The notes under the pieces: generated by a model | What the model was told of the DNA's origin: nothing | What the model saw: only the letters and a program-made list of their open reading frames with translations | Databases searched by the model: none | Translations under genes and position numbers: made by a program | Shown: positions 15,380-23,708 of the stretch, piece after piece | Position numbering within the stretch: the stretch's first letter is position 1 | Layout: each line of letters begins with the position of its first letter | Virus record (IMG/VR): IMGVR_UViG_3300043419_001406 | Span: 1-51,894 of that record | Length of the DNA: 51,894 nucleotides | Strand: one strand, 5' to 3' | From: a virus

Positions 15380-15655
15380 ATGTTCAACAAGACCACCCCG
15401 CTAATCAAGCGGTTCAAGACGAAGACCTTCGAGGCCTCCGCCACCCCTACCAAGATCAACCCTGTCGAGCTCGGCGAACAGCGCATCCAGCTGCACATCC
15501 AGCCGCTGGACAACCATTGTGACATCACCTACAATGAAGGTGACACCGATGGCCTGAAGATCCTCAAGGACGGCATCTACATCGTGGAAGGCTACCAAGG
15601 CCCGCTGTACATCGTCGGCAACGGTACGGTCGTCGTCTACGAGGGCGTCATCTAA
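15380..15655 (+). CDS. Small beta-rich structural protein (91 aa)
   Basis: A strand-rich protein (QRIQLHIQPLDNHCDITYNE, then KDGIYIVEGYQGPLYIVGNG) likely to form a small beta-sandwich, like head or tail completion and decoration proteins. The family is not recognised. It is placed between the adaptor and fiber genes, three bases after the first and overlapping the second (TAATGG). C-ending codons dominate, suggesting high expression. A homotrimeric decoration protein is one possibility. Confidence 0.65.
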   Translation: MFNKTTPLIKRFKTKTFEASATPTKINPVELGEQRIQLHIQPLDNHCDITYNEGDTDGLKILKDGIYIVEGYQGPLYIVGNGTVVVYEGVI

Positions 15656-16758
15656 TGGGATCGTCGTATCTGCCCCCTCCGGAGCAGAACGTCGTCAACG
15701 TTGGCGATGAGATATCTGCGTCCGCGCTAGCCGCCCTACAAGCGGCCAGTCCCTCGCTGTCTCAGGCCAACCCTGTGGCGTCCGAGGACTATGTTGATGC
15801 GGCCATAGGAGGCATTGAGCCATCCGGAGCCGGCAAGATAGCGGACTACGATAACGGCAAGACCTACGCCGCCGGCGATCAGGTCGTATTCAATGACAGG
15901 CTGTACAAGTTCAAAGCCTTCATCGGGGCCGCCGGATACGCTCCTGATACTCATCCAGCCGCTTGGACCGAGCTGTCCGCAGGCATTCAGACTTCGTCTG
16001 TTAGGTATGAGTCAAGTAGGGCAAACGCCCATCATGTTTTGCTAACGGAGTGCGAGGTGTTTACTTCCGGGATGGGGGCGTTTAGCCAAACAGGGCTGTC
16101 GGCTATCACTCCGAATACTAGGCGCTTGATAGCGCCATCTTCATCTACGGGCTACGCAAGCTTCACCTACAACGCGACCATGCTTGCGGTTGGATGCCCC
16201 ATCGTACCCGGAACGCTGCTGAACAACCTAGACCAGCCTAGGCTTGATTGGTCTAAGGAGATAAGACTTTCCGCGATCGTTAAGCACTACGGGGCAAGCA
16301 CGTCCGTTGACGCGAACAGCCATTTCTGGCTTGGACTATCATCCAAGCACAACACGGCATTCATCCTTTCTAGCACTTACTATTTTGACGGGTTTGGATC
16401 CATCGGTATCACTAGGATAGGATCTGGACCAATAAACCTAGTGTACAAGGACAACACCGTCTCGGGCAGCCTTCATCAGTCCGACCTCCTTAACAGGGGC
16501 AATCAGATAAGAACCATTCCGACATCGTTTACGCCCGTAGATGGCAGGTCTGTCGAGTATCAGATCCACAGCAATGGCAATGGCGTCGTCAGGCTGTACG
16601 CAAATGGAATAGAGCTGGTCGCCGTATACAATGCCTACGCATCGCTCCCTCCAACCGTCGAGGGAGCAGTCATACACGCTGGAGTCGTCAATACGGCCAC
16701 CATGACCGGAATGAGGGCGGCCTGCTACGTCAGTAACCTCAAAGTCACATACGCATGA
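15655..16758 (+). CDS. Tail fiber / receptor-binding protein with CBM5/12-like module (367 aa)
   Basis: The N-terminal part is short and alanine-rich, then residues about 60-105 (YDNGKTYAAGDQVVFNDRLY, ending AAWTEL) show the aromatic spacing of CBM5/12 chitin-binding-type modules common in phage tail proteins. The C-terminal about 240 residues are strand-rich, like a concanavalin/LamG-type jelly roll. This should bind a surface glycan of the host. Compared with the neighbouring gene, codon use shifts to more ATA and AGG codons beyond the CBM, suggesting that the C-terminal domain was acquired by exchange. Confidence 0.7.
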   Translation: MGSSYLPPPEQNVVNVGDEISASALAALQAASPSLSQANPVASEDYVDAAIGGIEPSGAGKIADYDNGKTYAAGDQVVFNDRLYKFKAFIGAAGYAPDTHPAAWTELSAGIQTSSVRYESSRANAHHVLLTECEVFTSGMGAFSQTGLSAITPNTRRLIAPSSSTGYASFTYNATMLAVGCPIVPGTLLNNLDQPRLDWSKEIRLSAIVKHYGASTSVDANSHFWLGLSSKHNTAFILSSTYYFDGFGSIGITRIGSGPINLVYKDNTVSGSLHQSDLLNRGNQIRTIPTSFTPVDGRSVEYQIHSNGNGVVRLYANGIELVAVYNAYASLPPTVEGAVIHAGVVNTATMTGMRAACYVSNLKVTYA

Positions 16759-16979
16759 CCAAGTACAAGGCAACAAAGCCGTTTGGCGGAAATGAAACCG
16801 AGTGCCCTCCTGCTTGGATTTCAATCGTGTTCCCGGATTTCAACGGAGAGCCAGCCTCCGTGTTCGGCGCGACTTGCATCATCGAGTTCGCCACCGAAAC
16901 CACCGTAATGCCAAACCCTAACGTCGTCATAGAGAAATGGAGCGAGACGACGGAAGCTTGGGAGCCTTTCCAACCATGA
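16755..16979 (+). CDS. Small fiber-associated protein (74 aa)
   Basis: A small beta-rich protein (PPAWISIVFPDFNGEPASVF) with aromatic residues throughout. It overlaps the fiber stop by four bases (ATGA) and is itself overlapped by the next gene, so the three are coupled. It may be a fiber chaperone or tip accessory, as small genes following fiber genes often are. No family is recognised. Confidence 0.6.
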   Translation: MTKYKATKPFGGNETECPPAWISIVFPDFNGEPASVFGATCIIEFATETTVMPNPNVVIEKWSETTEAWEPFQP

Positions 16980-17083
16980 TCACCATCACCCTCCTCATCG
17001 TCGCCTTCCTTGGCGGCGTCTATGTCGGCGCTCGCTGGGCTGAAAAGCTCCGTGAGGTCTACACCTCCATCACCGGCAAGTAA
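16976..17083 (+). CDS. Single-span membrane peptide (35 aa)
   Basis: An N-terminal hydrophobic segment MITITLLIVAFLGGVYVGAR followed by a short charged tail (WAEKLREVYTSITGK). It overlaps both neighbours (ATGA at the start, TAATG at the end), which is the same junction style as the surrounding genes and supports it as coding despite its size. It could be a small holin-like or virion membrane peptide. The main lysis candidates lie elsewhere. Confidence 0.6.
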   Translation: MITITLLIVAFLGGVYVGARWAEKLREVYTSITGK

Positions 17084-18477
17084 TGGCCAGAGAGGTCACA
17101 GCCGATGCCGACCTGAGGTTCGAAGGTTTCGCTAGCTACCCCAATAGCGCGACCTTCGAGCCTAGCTCGTTTCTGGAATACGCCAGCAACGTCAGGATAA
17201 CGGACGGCGTGATCTCCCCTAGGAAGGGCTCCCTGCTCGTCCTTTCCCTAGGTAGCAACTCATTGGCAGACTACGCCGTGCCTGCACATGGGGCCAGCGG
17301 AGACTCCATCATATTCTTTGGCTCAAACCAGCGCTACACCATCGATAGCGAGATGGTTATCAGCGATCTGGGAATCCAGCAGTACCAAAGGGTTCGCGGC
17401 CAAGGCTACCAAAACGCCATTTGCGCCGAGTCGACGGACCAATCCTTCACGGCCTGCGGGAATATCACGGAAAGGCTCGTGACGGCCGAGAACGACCAGC
17501 TCAGGTTCACGGCCTATGGCGGCGTAAAACCCGTCCCGGCTGACAGCCTAAGCCTCATTCAGGGCACTTACGACCCCATCCAAGCCATTTCGACGGCCCA
17601 CAACTCCATATTGGCCTTCGGCAAGAGGAGCATCTACTCCATCAAGGCCGGCGTGGGCTATCTGGCTACGCCCAAAAAGCAGGACGCCCTGCACCAAGTC
17701 CAGAAAATCAGCTCTTTCGACGGAGTGACGGGCAAGGATGCCTTGGCGACCATGGGAGGCATCACCGTTTTCTTTGATTCCAACCGCCGCCCGGGCATAA
17801 AAGTCCTCGCCGGCGAGAAGTTCTTGGAGGGAGGAGAGCCGATGAGCACCTTGATCCATGATATCATCGATCGTGTGGACCCTGCTTACTACGACAAGGT
17901 CTGCATCGTCGCTTTTTGTGGCCGTTTCTACGTTTCTCTCCCGTTTTCAGAGGGAGGTCAGCTCCGCTGGCGAGTCTTGGTGCTCAATCCGCAGCTTAAG
18001 GGCATGTTTGAGTCCCTCGACGAGTACCCATTCAACCCATCCGTCCTGCTCGTGGCCCGCAAAGACGGCCGTCCTAGGCTCCATGCCTTCGATGTGACGT
18101 CAAAAGAGCTCTACAGGCTCGAAGATGGCCTAGTGGATGACCGGGTTGACGCCTCTCAGGCCGTCACGTCCGAGATCAGGACGCGCAACTACATGTTCCG
18201 CACCATGGCTGACAAGAAGTATGACGCCTTCTATGTCCACATGGACAACACGGACGAATCCAACGTCCAGATCAAGGCAATAACCATAAACCCTGACTCC
18301 GAACAGGTCATGGACAAGTTTAGCGACGCCAAGGGCGCCACGGTTAGGCGCGGTTTGATCAACAAACGTGCCATGGGTGTTAAGCTCAAGATCATTGTCA
18401 CCGGCGGGTCGGCGCGCATCCTTGCATGCGGATTGGACGCCTCCGTAGCTGGAAGATCCCTATTTAGCATCTACTAA
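17083..18477 (+). CDS. Tail nozzle-like (gp12/gp10-type) protein (464 aa)
   Basis: Probably the nozzle below the adaptor. The opening block (SSFLEYASNVRITDGVISPR) is the pattern seen at the start of beta-propeller nozzle proteins, where each blade follows an N-x-x-x-x-D-G-x-x-x-x-R signature. The rest is strand-rich with repeated GxxxR/W motifs, and a C-terminal beta domain begins near residue 365. It is shorter than T7 gp12 (about 794 residues) and close to P22 gp10 (472). The position after adaptor and fiber genes fits. Confidence 0.65.
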   Translation: MAREVTADADLRFEGFASYPNSATFEPSSFLEYASNVRITDGVISPRKGSLLVLSLGSNSLADYAVPAHGASGDSIIFFGSNQRYTIDSEMVISDLGIQQYQRVRGQGYQNAICAESTDQSFTACGNITERLVTAENDQLRFTAYGGVKPVPADSLSLIQGTYDPIQAISTAHNSILAFGKRSIYSIKAGVGYLATPKKQDALHQVQKISSFDGVTGKDALATMGGITVFFDSNRRPGIKVLAGEKFLEGGEPMSTLIHDIIDRVDPAYYDKVCIVAFCGRFYVSLPFSEGGQLRWRVLVLNPQLKGMFESLDEYPFNPSVLLVARKDGRPRLHAFDVTSKELYRLEDGLVDDRVDASQAVTSEIRTRNYMFRTMADKKYDAFYVHMDNTDESNVQIKAITINPDSEQVMDKFSDAKGATVRRGLINKRAMGVKLKIIVTGGSARILACGLDASVAGRSLFSIY

Positions 18478-19403
18478 TGTTATCCCCGCTTCCAGATCCT
18501 CACTATCCTTGGGGTAACGGAGTTTATCCGTACGCAGGCACTACTGCGAATTACACACTCCCTACGGGACATACCGCATCCCCGAGCCAATCTCATTGGA
18601 AGCCTGACCAATGGGGGTACATCCCCAACAGGGGATACACCCTGTACGCCCGGGATCTCAAGACCGAGATGCTCGGCACCCAAGATGCGTACAACGAGAC
18701 TCTCGCCAGCTGGATAGACAACAACAACGTCGCCAAGTGGTGGATGAGCAAGGATGCCGAAGAGATGACTCCGAACTTCAGGAGTCAGCTGCTCTACGGG
18801 ATGGCCAATGACGTCGGTGGCACCACGTTCCTTAACAACGTCCCCACCAACGCAGACCAGAGGGAAAAGCTCGTCGAGCTGGCCGCCAAAGCAAAAGCCC
18901 TGTATGAAGACCCTGAGATAGACGTCAGCCAGAACACCCAATATGCGGCCGGCATGAGCGCGGCCATGGGTGGAGGCCATAACGCCGCCACGGCGATCAA
19001 GGACAATATTTCGTTCGAGCAGAAGCTTGAAGCCAAGAAGGTCGCCCTTCAGGCCTACACGCAAGCATTGGACGCCTACTTCAAGACCTATACGTCCACC
19101 GCCGTGCAGATGGGGTCGGACATCAACAAGTCCGCCTTGGTCGCCGCCACCAGCGTACCTACCGTCGTTCCGTTCGAGTCGCAGCTCGCCGGCGACGTCT
19201 ACTCGAATTGGCAGGACATCAAGAATACCGGCCAGATGCGCGACCAGCAGATCAGGCAGACCTACAATGGTGCCAAGGCCATGCTTTCTTACTACAAGAA
19301 GACCGATGCTTGGATCGAGCAGAACTCATGGAATTGGTACCCTGAAACCACGGCCACGGTCCTAGGCATCCGCTCTCAGTACCACGCCGCCGCCTCCTTC
19401 TAA
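18477..19403 (+). CDS. Putative internal virion protein (308 aa)
   Basis: The first 65 residues are glycine, proline and aromatic-rich; the rest is helical, with an alanine-rich stretch (YAAGMSAAMGGGHNAATAIK) and a helix running through residues 180-230. No family recognised. It begins a run of five mid-sized genes between the nozzle and the giant gene, the place where T7-like phages encode ejected core proteins (gp14-gp16). The start shares a base with the nozzle stop (TAATG). Confidence 0.6.
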   Translation: MLSPLPDPHYPWGNGVYPYAGTTANYTLPTGHTASPSQSHWKPDQWGYIPNRGYTLYARDLKTEMLGTQDAYNETLASWIDNNNVAKWWMSKDAEEMTPNFRSQLLYGMANDVGGTTFLNNVPTNADQREKLVELAAKAKALYEDPEIDVSQNTQYAAGMSAAMGGGHNAATAIKDNISFEQKLEAKKVALQAYTQALDAYFKTYTSTAVQMGSDINKSALVAATSVPTVVPFESQLAGDVYSNWQDIKNTGQMRDQQIRQTYNGAKAMLSYYKKTDAWIEQNSWNWYPETTATVLGIRSQYHAAASF

Positions 19404-19404
19404 C

Positions 19405-20298
19405 ATGCAACAGCTCAACTCGCCGTACCAAGGAGATCGAAGCGACAGCCTGTCCAACATCATGGGCATGCAGTACCAACCTCAGAATCAGCTCAATCAG
19501 TTCACATCCCAGCTTGGAATAACAGGAATAAACAACGCCTCTGCCACCAATCGCGCCGCCATGCAGAATTGGTCGAGCGAGAAGATAGCGGCCAATAACC
19601 TCAGGGAGACCACTAGGTTCAACACGTTGAACTACATGCTTGGAGCAGGCAGGCTTGGAATGGACATGGACAAAAGTGAGTTCGATATGCAAAAGGACAT
19701 CGCTACGTTCCGAGAAAATAGGGCCAACAAGGTCATCGATCAGCAGAACGAAAGTGATAAGATCCGTAATGAAAAGCTTCGCGTAACTGCCGGAGAAAGG
19801 CTGAAAACCCTAGCCGACGCGGACGCTGACAAGGCCGCTTCGGCCGCATGGGGCGTGTGGGAAAGGCAGGCCGACGACGTGCTGGAACAGCTCAAGGAAT
19901 CCGTAAGGACCGCAAAAACGCCCGAAGAAAAGGCCAGATACGAGTACCAACTCAACTCATTCGCCAGAAAGTACAGCTGGGCTGCGGGCGAGTGGAATAA
20001 GCGCGGAAGGCACTTTATGACCGCCTTCAGCACGTCTCCGCTAGGAAACCCGATGACGCTTCGAGAGACGGCTATCGCCGGTTTCAGGCCGCAACAATCA
20101 GGCCCGGCGGCAGCGGCAGGCGGAGGCGACGTATGGTCCGACGAGTATAAGCAGATACCGGGCGCTCCAGACCCTGCCGCTCCGTCGGCTAATTGGGCTC
20201 CCGCCGTAGTCCCTGCGCCTGCCACAGCCGCTACTCCTGCTCCCACCCCTGCCGATCCGGCCGCACCGGCTCCCACTTGGACCCCTACGGAATACTGA
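19405..20298 (+). CDS. Putative internal virion protein (297 aa)
   Basis: Helical and charged for most of its length (QQNESDKIRNEKLRVTAGER; EQLKESVRTAKTPEEKARYE). The last 70 residues are a proline and alanine-rich linker (PAPATAATPAPTPADPAAPA). The helical body resembles the gp14-type ejection proteins in character, but no direct similarity is visible. It follows its neighbour after one base. The Pro/Ala tail may be a flexible tether in the core. Confidence 0.6.
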   Translation: MQQLNSPYQGDRSDSLSNIMGMQYQPQNQLNQFTSQLGITGINNASATNRAAMQNWSSEKIAANNLRETTRFNTLNYMLGAGRLGMDMDKSEFDMQKDIATFRENRANKVIDQQNESDKIRNEKLRVTAGERLKTLADADADKAASAAWGVWERQADDVLEQLKESVRTAKTPEEKARYEYQLNSFARKYSWAAGEWNKRGRHFMTAFSTSPLGNPMTLRETAIAGFRPQQSGPAAAAGGGDVWSDEYKQIPGAPDPAAPSANWAPAVVPAPATAATPAPTPADPAAPAPTWTPTEY

Positions 20299-20304
20299 TA
20301 TCAG

Positions 20305-21267
20305 ATGGCTGACACCTACAGGAGAGACGCCGGGAACCAAGGAAATGCCGGCATAAGCAAAGCCGTAAACGAGCTTGCCTCCTCTGGACGTCGACGGGTC
20401 ATTAAGCCTAACCAATTTTCCGGAGTTCCAACTCCTGAGCTTATTTATCTGGATGATTCGTCCGGAAGGAAGATGGACGATGAGACGTACTCCATCCTTA
20501 CGCAGGAGCTCGGCAAGCGTGGAGTCGCCATGGGCGTACAGAACAAGGCCGCGATATCGGATGCCGGGATAAACGTCGCAGACTCCTTGGCGGGGGTCAC
20601 GGGAGCCACATCGAGGTTCAAGAACGTCGCAAGGCTGTCCAAGGCAGCCCCGATCGCCGGATCGGTCCTAGGAGCCGTTCAAGGAGTTTCTCAGGCCGCA
20701 TCGGGAACAAACCCATACGGAGAGGGCATGCCGTCCGGATGGAATATACCGATAGACATCATCGAGGGATCTTATGGCTACACGGGCCCGTTCTATCCGC
20801 TGGCGCAGGCCGTTTTCGGAGGAGCTCTTTCCGAGATGGCAAATACATCGAACATGAAAGACGAAAGGCAGCGCCTTCTTGAGCTGGCTAAGGCCGGCAA
20901 GTTCGATGAGATCGAAAGAAGCCTCATGAGTTATGACTCTAGGGATTGGGACAGGGGAAAGCTGTCCCAGATATTTACGTCCGGCCTTCAGCAGGTTGAG
21001 AACAAGAGAAGGAACATGTTCAGGACGAACTTCAGGTCGCTTACGTCCAAGCAAGAAAGGGAGGCGGCCTTGATGGCAGAAATGGAAGACAGGTATAACT
21101 ATGACAGGGCGATGAGCGACTCAGATTTCGTATCCAAGTCCATCGCAGGCTACAGGGCCCGCGAGGCCGGATGGGACGCCGATCAGGTCGAGACGCTAAA
21201 ACGTTGGATAAAGGAATCGCTTGCTGGCCATGAGAGCGCAAGATATGAGGGAGTTCCCTCGCTTTAA
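20305..21267 (+). CDS. Putative internal virion protein with hydrophobic segment (320 aa)
   Basis: Residues about 85-150 contain glycine and alanine-rich amphipathic or hydrophobic stretches (AAPIAGSVLGAVQGVSQAAS; FYPLAQAVFGGALSEM) like the membrane-active parts of ejection proteins. The C-terminus is helical and charged. No family is recognised. An ejected pore or channel component is a reasonable inference from the composition and gene order, not from homology. Confidence 0.6.
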   Translation: MADTYRRDAGNQGNAGISKAVNELASSGRRRVIKPNQFSGVPTPELIYLDDSSGRKMDDETYSILTQELGKRGVAMGVQNKAAISDAGINVADSLAGVTGATSRFKNVARLSKAAPIAGSVLGAVQGVSQAASGTNPYGEGMPSGWNIPIDIIEGSYGYTGPFYPLAQAVFGGALSEMANTSNMKDERQRLLELAKAGKFDEIERSLMSYDSRDWDRGKLSQIFTSGLQQVENKRRNMFRTNFRSLTSKQEREAALMAEMEDRYNYDRAMSDSDFVSKSIAGYRAREAGWDADQVETLKRWIKESLAGHESARYEGVPSL

Positions 21268-21275
21268 TTTCAAAA

Positions 21276-22766
21276 ATGCCCGCAGATCCTCGCTTTGCCG
21301 CTCCTCCGGCTCCTCCATATAACTCGCCAGAAGAGGTCGTAGCTGAATGGCGAAAACAGTTCGGCGTGTGGTGGGAACAACACGGACGAACACATAATAC
21401 TGATGGATCTAGGAAGGATGGCGCCGACAATCCGCCTAGCGACGCGGAAACTCCGCCCAAAGAAAACCAATCTAAACCAAAACCACCTATGGCAGATCAA
21501 ACAAACCCTCCAAAAGAGCCCCCGAAAGAGCTGACCCCCAACCAAATTGCCGAGGCAATATTGGCCGAACAGGCGTCAAAAAATCAGATCGGCGAGATTC
21601 CCGGAAGGAGGCCGACTTCTCTAAGCGAAGTAGCACGACGGGCTGAAGGGTACTTGCAGACCCCCGAAGAGGACCTGTCTGGATTCTGGAAGGCCTTAGT
21701 GGGGCAAAGCGTTCCAAGGAGCAGGTTGGCCTTGCTTGCGCAGATGTTCAACCCTGTGGCATTCTTTACCTCCACTCCGACCGGAATTGCGGCGAGGCTT
21801 GAAGCCGCAGACGCCTTGGAGGAGGGGAGAAAATCAACGGTCGATGAGGCTAAAATCACGGGACTTGTTCCTGAATCTGAGCTTCAAGCTGACCCAGACA
21901 AGGTAGAGACGATAATTCCAGAAGAAGCGGAAGGCCAGACCGGAAACGTTCAAAAAAGGGCCAGAAAAATAGTAGCAGGCGTCAAGGAGCAATACGCACA
22001 AGGGCGCGAAAAAGTTGTTAAGGCTAAGAACGAAAGTGCTGCGGCCGCAGGCGTCCTTGGTGGCGCGAGCAAGGCTGTTCAGGGCGCCGGCGCCGGAGCG
22101 TTGCTCTATAATTTCTGGCCTCAAGGCGTCTGGCCGAGGGACCCGGCTCCCACCCTTAAAGATAAGCTTGAAGACTCCACCAAGCTTGAGGGGGATAGGT
22201 GGAACGCGGTCATGCAGAGGCTGGAGCCACTCCGTGTAAAAGCGATAGAAGGCGATACCGTTGAGCTTGCAAACAAGCGCGAAGAGTCTCGCAAGCTTGC
22301 GTCCAAAGCCCTCTCTTCAGCCCTCAAGGTGAACATAGAGGGCCTTAAGGAATCAGATCTGGCGGCGGTAGTTAAATCGTCCGGAGTAAGGAGCGACCTT
22401 AACGCCAAGTTCGTCCAATCGATACCCCCTGAAAAGATAGACTCTTGGATGCAGGACAGGAGCGCCGCCTCCAGAAGGAGCCTGAATGAAGCCATGGATG
22501 CTCAATCCAAGATCGAGGGAAAGAAGGACATGGTGTATCTTGGGCGCGGAAGGTTCGCGATAAAAATGAAGGGCCTCGAAGGCGAGAATCCCGGCTGGAC
22601 CATAGCGAGCCTTAAGGACGGTAAGGTGGTCATACCCAATGAAAATAGCGACCTCGACAATAAGCCCACGAAGGGCATGACCTACGGAGAGTACAAGAAG
22701 CTCAAGGGAAGCGACAAGGCGCTGGCGGAATACTCGGGCAATGGTGGCCCAGAAATAGAGTTTTAA
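21276..22766 (+). CDS. Putative internal virion protein (496 aa)
   Basis: An N-terminal proline and lysine-rich disordered region (about 1-100) is followed by helices. A small Gly/Ala hydrophobic stretch lies near 250-270 (SAAAAGVLGGASKAVQGAGA) and long charged helices fill 290-410. A short strand-rich C-terminal domain (about 415-480: GRGRFAIKMKGLEGENPGWT) resembles the small beta modules in the giant protein. Codon use is noticeably less biased than in the capsid gene. It lacks a recognisable start signal; an in-frame ATG about 70 residues later (MADQTNPPKE) is a possible alternative start. Confidence 0.6.
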   Translation: MPADPRFAAPPAPPYNSPEEVVAEWRKQFGVWWEQHGRTHNTDGSRKDGADNPPSDAETPPKENQSKPKPPMADQTNPPKEPPKELTPNQIAEAILAEQASKNQIGEIPGRRPTSLSEVARRAEGYLQTPEEDLSGFWKALVGQSVPRSRLALLAQMFNPVAFFTSTPTGIAARLEAADALEEGRKSTVDEAKITGLVPESELQADPDKVETIIPEEAEGQTGNVQKRARKIVAGVKEQYAQGREKVVKAKNESAAAAGVLGGASKAVQGAGAGALLYNFWPQGVWPRDPAPTLKDKLEDSTKLEGDRWNAVMQRLEPLRVKAIEGDTVELANKREESRKLASKALSSALKVNIEGLKESDLAAVVKSSGVRSDLNAKFVQSIPPEKIDSWMQDRSAASRRSLNEAMDAQSKIEGKKDMVYLGRGRFAIKMKGLEGENPGWTIASLKDGKVVIPNENSDLDNKPTKGMTYGEYKKLKGSDKALAEYSGNGGPEIEF

Positions 22767-22772
22767 CAGCTC

Positions 22773-23708
22773 ATGGAAGACGAAGATATCTCATCCCTGA
22801 TAAGCCAAATGGCGTCTCAGGGCCCGACTCAGTACGGAGCCACTTCGTCTGCCGTGCCCGGCAGGCAGCCTCGGCCGGCGCCGGTAAGTTTTGACGTCGC
22901 TAGGCAGATGTACGACGACGACTCGATGGCTCTGGCCGCTGTTTACGACACCAGCGGACGTGCCTCCGCGGCGCAACAGGCATATCTGGATCAGCAAAGG
23001 AAGATGCAGGACCCGAACTTTCGGGCTCAGCAGTTCTACATGAGCACGGGCAACTTGGCCGGAGCGATCCAGATAGGTAAGTCAAAAGGTTCGGCCCTGT
23101 TCAAGATGGGGTCCGAGATCAACATGGGTAGGGCAGGAACCTTCATGATGGCTCCTCAAGGCGAAATGGAGGCCAAGACGCCCGACGGCAGGTCGATCAG
23201 AATACCGGCATACATGGTGGCCGCAAAGAACGGCATCAACGTCCTTCCGTTCACGGGTGGGGACGAAAACGCGGACGCTTACAAGAGCACGATCATGAAC
23301 GCCGAGAGGGCATTCAGCCTGCTCGATGAGCTAGAGGATCTGTATAATGACAGCGGATACATCGGAACGATGTCGCCCACCGCCCGCGCCGCAAAAGCCG
23401 TCCAAATCGAGTCAATGCTGACTCCGCTTGTCCTCCAGACGCTCTCCGGAACAAAGAGCCTAGCTAGCACATCCGAGAAAGAGCTTGAGCTCATTCAGGG
23501 CGGAGTGCCTAGGGCTGCCAGCTCCATGATGTGGAATCGAAGGTCCAACGAGATCCTGAAGTTGCGCAAACTGAGGACCGATATTCAGGGCGTAATTTAT
23601 CGCTCATCCAAGCTCAATGGTATTGAATTGATCCCGAAGAAGCGCCAATCTTCTGGCGCCGGTGGGGCGGCCCAGACCGTCTCCATTCCCGGAGTCATAC
23701 CTGAATAA
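22773..23708 (+). CDS. Putative internal virion protein (311 aa)
   Basis: Begins MEDEDISSLISQMASQGPTQ, then a glutamine-rich helical part, a strand-rich centre (about residues 115-150) and a helical C-terminal half (ERAFSLLDELEDLYNDSGYI). The stop shares a base with the ATG of the giant gene (TAATGG), so translation of the giant gene probably depends on this one. No family is recognised. The gene order and coupling suggest the two products are made in proportion and may assemble together. Confidence 0.6.
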   Translation: MEDEDISSLISQMASQGPTQYGATSSAVPGRQPRPAPVSFDVARQMYDDDSMALAAVYDTSGRASAAQQAYLDQQRKMQDPNFRAQQFYMSTGNLAGAIQIGKSKGSALFKMGSEINMGRAGTFMMAPQGEMEAKTPDGRSIRIPAYMVAAKNGINVLPFTGGDENADAYKSTIMNAERAFSLLDELEDLYNDSGYIGTMSPTARAAKAVQIESMLTPLVLQTLSGTKSLASTSEKELELIQGGVPRAASSMMWNRRSNEILKLRKLRTDIQGVIYRSSKLNGIELIPKKRQSSGAGGAAQTVSIPGVIPE

